From: Siphonodentalium dalli
Lineage: Eukaryota; Mollusca; Scaphopoda; Gadilida; Siphonodentaliidae
Assembly (NCBI GenBank): GCA_032622095.1
Contig: CP136064.1
Span: forward strand, 255,855,863 to 255,919,862
Direction: 5' to 3'
Length of the DNA stretch: 64,000 nt
A model generated the notes under the pieces. That model had not been told where the DNA came from. It saw only the letters and a list, made by a program, of their open reading frames with translations, and made no database searches. The position numbers and the translations under genes are program-made. Numbering within the stretch: position 1 is the stretch's first letter; every line of letters starts with the position of its first letter. Shown here one piece after another: positions 56,601 through 64,000 of the stretch.

Positions 56601-59600
56601 GATGCATAACTATACAATGTCAGGGAACCTTTAATATACAGTCACATGGGTCAACCCAGCAGAATACTGATGCATAACTTTACAATGTCAGGGAACCTTT
56701 AATATACAGTCACCTGGGTCATCCCAGCAGAATACTGATGCATAACTATACAATGTCAGGGAAGCTTTAATATACAGTCACCCGGGTCATCCCAGCAGAA
56801 TACTGATGCATAACTTTACAATGTCAGGGAAGCTTTAATATACAGTCACCCGGGTCATCCCAGCAGAATACTGATGCATAACTATACAATGTCAGGGAAG
56901 CTTTAATATACAGTCACCCGGGTCATCCCAGCAGAATACTGATGCATAACTTTACAATGTCAGGGAAGCTTTAATATACAGTCACCCGGGTCATCCCAGC
57001 AGAATACTGATGCATAACTTTACAATGTCAGGGAAGCTTTAATATACAGTCACCCGGGTCAACCCAGCAGAATACTGATGCATAACTTTACAATGTCAGG
57101 GAACCTTTAATATACAGTCACCTGGGTCAACCCAGCAGAATACTGATGCATAACTTTACAATGTCAGGGAACCTTTAATATACAGTCACATGGGTCATCC
57201 CAGCAGAATACTGATGCATAACTTTACAATGTCAGGGAACCTTTAATATACAGTCACCCGGGTCAACCCAGCAGAATACTGATGCATAACTTTACAATGT
57301 CAGGGAAGCTTTAATATACAGTCACCCCTGTCATCCCAGCAGAATACTGATGCATAACTTTACAATGTCAGGGAAGCTTTAATATACAGTCACCTGGGTC
57401 ACTCTAGCAGAATACTGATGCATAACTTTACAATGTCAGGGAACCTTTAATATACAGTCACATGGGTCAACCCAGCAGAATACTGATGCATAACTTTACA
57501 ATGTCAGGGAACCTTTAATATACAGTCACCTGGGTCAACCCAGCAGAATACTGATGCATAACTTTACAATGTCAGGGAACCTTTAATATACAGTCACCTG
57601 GGTCATCACAGCAGAATACCGATGCATAACTTTACAATGTCAGGGAACCTTTAATATACAGTCACCCGGGTCAACCCAGCAGAATACTGATGCATAACTT
57701 TACAATGTCAGGGAACCTTTAATATACAGTCACCCGGGTCATCCCAGCAGAATACTGATGCATAACTTTACAATGTCAGGGAAGCTTTAATATACAGTCA
57801 CCTGGGTCACTCTAGCAGAATACTGATGCATAACTTTACAATGTCAGGGAAGCTTTAATATACAGTCACCTGGGTCATCCCAGCAGAATACTGATGCATA
57901 ACTTTACAATGTCAGGGAACCTTTAATATACAGTCACCCGGGTCAACCCAGCAGAATACTGATGCATAACTTTACAATGTCAGGGAACCTTTAATATACA
58001 GTCACCCGGGTCAACCCAGCAGAATACTGATGCATAACTTTACAATGTCAGGGAACCTTTAATATACAGTCACCTGGGTCATCCCAGCAGAATACTGATG
58101 CATAACTATACAATGTCAAGGAACCTTTAATATACGGTCACCTGGGTCATCACAGCAGAATACTGATGCATAACTTTACAATGTCAGGGAAGCTTTAATA
58201 TACAGTCACCCGGGTCATCCCAGCAGAATACTGATGCATAACTATACAATGTCAGGGAAGCTTTAATATACAGTCACCTGGGTCATCCCAGCAGAATACT
58301 GATGCATAACTATACAATGTCAGGGAACCTTTAATATACAGTCACATGGGTCAACCCAGCAGAATACTGATGCATAACTTTACAATGTCAGGGAACCTTT
58401 AATATACAGTCACCTGGGTCATCCCAGCAGAATACTGATGCATAACTATACAATGTCAGGGAAGCTTTAATATACAGTCACCCGGGTCATCCCAGCAGAA
58501 TACTGCTGCATAACTTTACAATGTCTGGGAACCTTTAATATACAGTCACCTGGGTCATCCCAGCAGAATACTGATGCATAACTTTACAATGTCAGGGAAG
58601 CTTTAATATACAGTCACCCGGGTCATCCCAGCAGAATACTGATGCATAACTATACAATGTCAGGGAAGCTTTAATATACAGTCACCCGGGTCATCCCAGC
58701 AGAATACTGATGCATAACTTTACAATGTCAGGGAAGCTTTAATATACAGTCACCCGGGTCATCCCAGCAGAATACTGATGCATAACTTTACAATGTCAGG
58801 GAAGCTTTAATATACAGTCACCCGGGTCAACCCAGCAGAATACTGATGCATAACTTTACAATGTCAGGGAACCTTTAATATACAGTCACCTGGGTCATCC
58901 CAGCAGAATACTGATGCATAACTATACAATGTCAGGGAAGCTTTAATATACAGTCACCCGGGTCATCCCAGCAGAATACTGCTGCATAACTTTACAATGT
59001 CAGGGAACCTTTAATATACAGTCACCTGGGTCATCCCAGCAGAATACTGATGCATAACTTTACAATGTCAGGGAACCTTTAATATACAGTCACCCGGGTC
59101 ATCCCAGCAGAATACTGATGCATAACTATACAATGTCAGGGAACCTTTAATATACAGTCACCCGGGTCATCCCAGCAGAATACTGATGCATAACTTTACA
59201 ATGTCAGGGAAGCTTTAATATACAGTCACCCCGGTCATCCCAGCAGAATACTGATGCATAACTTTACAATGTCAGGGAACCTTTAATATACAGTCACCTG
59301 GGTCAACCCAGCAGAATACTGATGCATAACTTTACAATGTCAGGGAACCTTTAATATACAGTCACCTGGGTCATCCCAGCAGAATACTGATGCATAACTT
59401 TACAATGTCAGGGAACCTTTAATATACAGTCACCCGGGTCAACCCAGCAGAATACTGATGCATAACTTTACAATGTCAGGGAAGCTTTAATATACAGTCA
59501 CCCCTGTCATCCCAGCAGAATACTGATGCATAACTTTACAATGTCAGGGAACCTTTAATATACAGTCACCCGGGTCAACCCAGCAGAATACTGATGCATA

Positions 59601-61700
59601 ACTTTACAATGTCAGGGAACCTTTAATATACAGTCACCTGGGTCATCACAGCAGAATACTGATGCATAACTTTACAATGTCAGGGAAGCTTTAATATACA
59701 GTCACCTGGGTCATCACAGCAGAATACTGATGCATAACTTTACAATGTCAGGGAAGCTTTAATATACAGTCACCTGGGTCATCACAGCAGAATACCGATG
59801 CATAACTTTACAATGTCAGGGAACCTTTAATATACAGTCACCCGGGTCAACCCAGCAGAATACTGATGCATAACTTTACAATGTCAGGGAACCTTTAATA
59901 TACAGTCACCCGGGTCATCCCAGCAGAATACTGATGCATAACTTTACAATGTCAGGGAAGCTTTAATATACAGTCACCCGGGTCATCCCAGCAGAATACT
60001 GATGCATAACTTTACAATGTCAGGGAAGCTTTAATATACAGTCACCTGGGTCATCACAGCAGAATACTGATGCATAACTTTACAATGTCAGGGAAGCTTT
60101 AATATACAGTCACCCGGGTCATCCCAGCAGAATACTGATGCATAACTTTACAATGTCAGGGAAGCTTTAATATACAGTCACCCGTGTCATCCCAGCAGAA
60201 TACTGATGCATAACTTTACAATGTCAGGGAACCTTTAATATACAGTCACCTGGGTCATCACAGCAGAATACTGATGCATAACTTTACAATGTCAGGGAAG
60301 CTTTAATATACAGTCACCCCGGTCATCCCAGCAGAATACTGATGCATAACTTTACAATGTCAGGGAAGCTTTAATATACAGTCACCTGGGTCACTCTAGC
60401 AGAATACTGATGCATAACTTTACAATGTCAGGGAAGCTTTAATATACAGTCACCTGGGTCATCCCAGCAGAATACTGATGCATAACTTTACAATGTCAGG
60501 GAACCTTTAATATACAGTCACCCGGGTCAACCCAGCAGAATACTGATGCATAACTTTACAATGTCAGGGAACCTTCAATATACAGTCACCCGGGTCAACC
60601 CAGCAGAATACTGATGCATAACTTTACAATGTCAGGGAACCTTTAATATACAGTCACCTGGGTCATCCCAGCAGAATACTGATGCATAACTATACAATGT
60701 CAGGGAACCTTTAATATACGGTCACCTGGGTCATCACAGCAGAATACTGATGCATAACTTTACAATGTCAGGGAAGCTTTAATATACAGTCACCCGGGTC
60801 ATCCCAGCAGAATACTGATGCATAACTATACAATGTCAGGGAAGCTTTAATATACAGTCACCTGGGTCATCCCAGCAGAATACTGATGCATAACTATACA
60901 ATGTCAGGGAACCTTTAATATACAGTCACATGGGTCAACCCAGCAGAATACTGATGCATAACTTTACAATGTCAGGGAACCTTTAATATACAGTCACCTG
61001 GGTCATCCCAGCAGAATACTGATGCATAACTATACAATGTCAGGGAAGCTTTAATATACAGTCACCCGGGTCATCCCAGCAGAATACTGATGCATAACTT
61101 TACAATGTCAGGGAAGCTTTAATATACAGTCACCCGGGTCATCCCAGCAGAATACTGATGCATAACTATACAATGTCAGGGAAGCTTTAATATACAGTCA
61201 CCCGGGTCATCCCAGCAGAATACTGATGCATAACTTTACAATGTCAGGGAAGCTTTAATATACAGTCACCCGGGTCATCCCAGCAGAATACTGATGCATA
61301 ACTTTACAATGTCAGGGAAGCTTTAATATACAGTCACCCGGGTCAACCCAGCAGAATACTGATGCATAACTTTACAATGTCAGGGAACCTTTAATATACA
61401 GTCACCTGGGTCAACCCAGCAGAATACTGATGCATAACTTTACAATGTCAGGGAACCTTTAATATACAGTCACATGGGTCATCCCAGCAGAATACTGATG
61501 CATAACTTTACAATGTCAGGGAACCTTTAATATACAGTCACCCGGGTCAACCCAGCAGAATACTGATGCATAACTTTACAATGTCAGGGAAGCTTTAATA
61601 TACAGTCACCCCTGTCATCCCAGCAGAATACTGATGCATAACTTTACAATGTCAGGGAAGCTTTAATATACAGTCACCTGGGTCACTCTAGCAGAATACT
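53674..61700 (+). repeat. Satellite higher-order blocks: 63/64-unit duplication with inner 7-unit repeat
   Basis: 'actgctg' markers at 53674, 54150 and 54626 are 476 bp apart (7 x 68). Two of them recur at 58502 and 58978, 4352 bp (64 x 68) from 54150 and 54626. 'cacccctgtcatccc' is at 55145 and 59497 (4352 bp) and at 57321 and 61605 (4284 bp, 63 x 68). 'atacggtcacctgg' is at 56436 and 60720 (4284 bp). The switch from 64 to 63 units lies just after 59497, where one monomer with 'gtcatcac...taccg' is missing. Confidence 0.8.
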
Positions 61701-64000
61701 GATGCATAACTTTACAATGTCAGGGAACCTTTAATATACAGTCACATGGGTCAACCCAGCAGAATACTGATGCATAACTTTACAATGTCAGGGAACCTTT
61801 AATATACAGTCACCCGGGTCATCCCAGCAGAATACTGATGCATAACTTTACAATGTCAGGGAACCTTTAATATACAGTCACATGGGTCACTCTAGCAGAA
61901 TACTGATGCATAACTTTACAATGTCAGGGAACCTTTAATATACAGTCACCCGGGTCAACCCAGCAGAATACCGATGCATAACTATACAATGTCAGGGAAG
62001 CTTTAATATACAGTCACCCGGGTCATCCCAGCAGAATACTGATGCATAACACTACAATGTCAGGGAAGCTTTAATATACAGTCACCCGGGTCATCCCAGC
62101 AGAATACTGATGCATAACTTTACAATGTCAAGGAACCTTTAATATACAGTCACCTGGGTCAACCCAGCAGAATACTGATGCATAACTTTACAATCTCAGG
62201 GAACCTTTAATATACAGTCACCCGGGTCATCCCAGCAGAATACTGATGCATAACTTTACAATGTCAGGGAACCTTTAATATACAGTCACCCGGGTCATCC
62301 CAGCAGAATACTGATGCATAACTTTACAATGTCAGGGAACCTTTAATATACAGTCACCCGGGTCATCCCAGCAGAATACTGATGCATAACTTTACAATGT
62401 CAGGGAAGCTTTAATATACAGTCACATGGGTCATCCCAGCAGAATACTGATGCATAACTTTACAATGTCAGGGAACCTTTAATATACAGTCACCTGGGTC
62501 ATCCCAGCAGAATACTGATGCATAACTTTACAATGTCAGGGAACCTTTAATATACAGTCACCCGGGTCATCCCAGCAGAATACTGATGCATAACTTTACA
62601 ATGTCAGGGAAGCTTTAATATACAGTCACCCCGGTCATCCCAGCAGAATACTGATGCATAACTTTACAATGTCAGGGAACCTTTAATATACAGTCACCTG
62701 GGTCATCCCAGCAGAATACTGATGCATAACTTTACAATGTCAGGGAACCTTTAATATACAGTCACCTGGGTCATCCCAGCAGAATACTGATGCATAACTT
62801 TACAATGTCAGGGAACCTTTAATATACAGTCACATGGGTCATCCCAGCAGAATACTGATGCATAACTTTACAATGTCAGGGAACCTTTAATATACAGTCA
62901 TATGGGTCATCCCAGCAGAATACTGATGCATAACTATACAATGTCAGGGAACCTTTAATATACAGTCACCTGGGTCATCCCAGCAGAATACTGATGCATA
63001 ACTTTACAATGTCAGGGAAGCTTTAATATAGTCACCCGGGTCATCCCAGCAGAATACTGATGCATAACTTTACAATGTCAGGGAAGCTTTAATATACAGT
63101 CACCCCGGTCATCCCAGCAGAATACTGATGCATAACTTTACAATGTCAGGGAAGCTTTAATATACAGTCACCCGGGTCATCCCAGCAGAATACTGATGCA
63201 TAACTTTACAATGTCAGGGAACCTTTAATATACAGTCACCCGGGTCATCCCAGCAGAATACTGATGCATAACTTTACAATGTCAGGGAAGCTTTAATATA
63301 CAGTCACCCGGGTCATCCCAGCAGAATACTGATGCATAACTTTACAATGTCAGGGAACCTTTAATATACAGTCACCCGGGTCAACCCAGCAGAATACTGA
63401 TGCATAACTTTACAATGTCAGGGAACCTTTAATATACAGTCACATGGGTCATCCCAGCAGAATACTGATGCATAACTTTACAATGTCAGGGAACCTTTAA
63501 TATACAGTCACCCGGGTCATCCCAGCAGAATACTGATGCATAACTTTACAATGTCAGGGAAGCTTTAATATACAGTCACCCCGGTCATCCCAGCAGAATA
63601 CTGATGCATAACTTTACAATGTCAGGGAAGCTTTAATATACAGTCACCTGGGTCATCCCAGCAGAATACTGATGCATAACTTTACAATGTCAGGGAACCT
63701 TTAATATACAGTCACCCGGGTCATCCCAGCAGAATACTGATGCATAACTTTACAATGTCAGGGAAGCTTTAATATACAGTCACATGGGTCATCCCAGCAG
63801 AATACTGATGCATAACTTTACAATGTCAGGGAACCTTTAATATACAGTCACCCGGGTCATCCCAGCAGAATACTGATGCATAACTTTACAATGTCAGGGA
63901 AGCTTTAATATACAGTCACCCCGGTCATCCCAGCAGAATACTGATGCATAACTTTACAATGTCAGGGAAGCTTTAATATACAGTCACCCCGGTCATCCCA

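Larger units (their letters stand above)
38303..64000 (+). repeat. 68-bp satellite array, about 378 copies, open at the right edge
   Basis: The unit is 68 bp and can be read 'cccagcagaatactgatgca', 'taactttacaatgtcaggga', 'acctttaatatacagtcacc', 'cgggtcat'. The period is fixed, for example 'gcataac' at 39541 and 39609. All copies are in one orientation and no other sequence interrupts them over 25.7 kb. GC content of the unit is about 43 percent. Polymorphic sites: aacc/aagc, acccggg/acctggg/acatggg/accccgg, gtcatccc/gtcaaccc/gtcactct/gtcatcac, ctttaca/ctataca/cattaca/cataaca, tactgatg/taccgatg/tactgctg. The unit length is not divisible by three and every frame meets stops, so the array is non-coding. 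It could be a pericentromeric, subtelomeric or transposon-borne satellite; the window alone cannot tell. Confidence 0.98.

Noticed and set aside
38303-64000. Regular short repeats resembling a CRISPR array
   Set aside because: Units are contiguous 68-bp monomers with no unique spacers, and the context is eukaryotic.
38303-64000. Satellite as a coding tandem repeat protein
   Set aside because: 68 is not a multiple of three and all frames contain stops within a few units, so no long frame exists.
38303-64000. Satellite as rDNA spacer or telomere repeat
   Set aside because: No rRNA sequence borders it and the unit does not resemble TTAGGG-type repeats.

Overview
This is a eukaryotic, intergenic or intronic window from an invertebrate animal, most likely marine. 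A lophotrochozoan such as a mollusc is my best guess, but this is inference. Supporting signs are long non-coding stretches, an intron-bounded exon, decayed non-LTR retrotransposons with microsatellite tails, many small palindromic DNA transposons, and a repeat opening with the 'tagctcacctgag' motif that I associate with mollusc genomes. No bacterial operon, rRNA or tRNA gene was seen. Nearly every open frame longer than 60 codons lies inside a palindromic repeat or in AT-rich non-coding DNA.

Layout. From 1 to 38.3 kb is a mosaic of nested mobile elements. At least five families of palindromic non-autonomous elements can be separated by ends and target duplications. MITE-A has TA targets and is nearly all inverted repeat. 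TTAA-B has TTAA targets and CCC/GGG ends, piggyBac-like, with one or two short hairpins inside. Family C has 'caagccttgaaatag' ends and long flanking duplications of about 12-19 bp. Four hAT-like elements have intact or nearly intact 8-bp target duplications (664-1035, 1707-2569, 7864-8459, 28153-29035). One TTA-flanked element occupies 25.0-25.9 kb. Several sit inside one another, and related unoccupied copies elsewhere in the window show some insertion points. Between them are remnants of at least four LINE-type retrotransposons (about 12.6, 15.3-16.1, 23.9-24.4, 30.0-30.3 and 31.6-32.0 kb), two more retroelement-like tails, several tandem repeats and older duplicated segments.

The only convincing protein-coding exon is at 7062-7232 (+). 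It has a pyrimidine-rich acceptor, 57 codons, a GT donor, and three nine-residue Ser-Arg-Pro-Ser-Thr-Pro repeats whose DNA differs almost only at synonymous positions. The surrounding sequence would then be intron.

From about 38.3 kb to the end (64.0 kb) the window is one uninterrupted satellite array with a 68-bp unit, about 378 copies, all in one orientation and running off the edge. Rare monomer variants recur at exact multiples of 68 bp (7, 13, 14, 24, 63/64 and 68 units), so the array has grown by repeated duplication of multi-kilobase blocks. This array is the most striking structure here.
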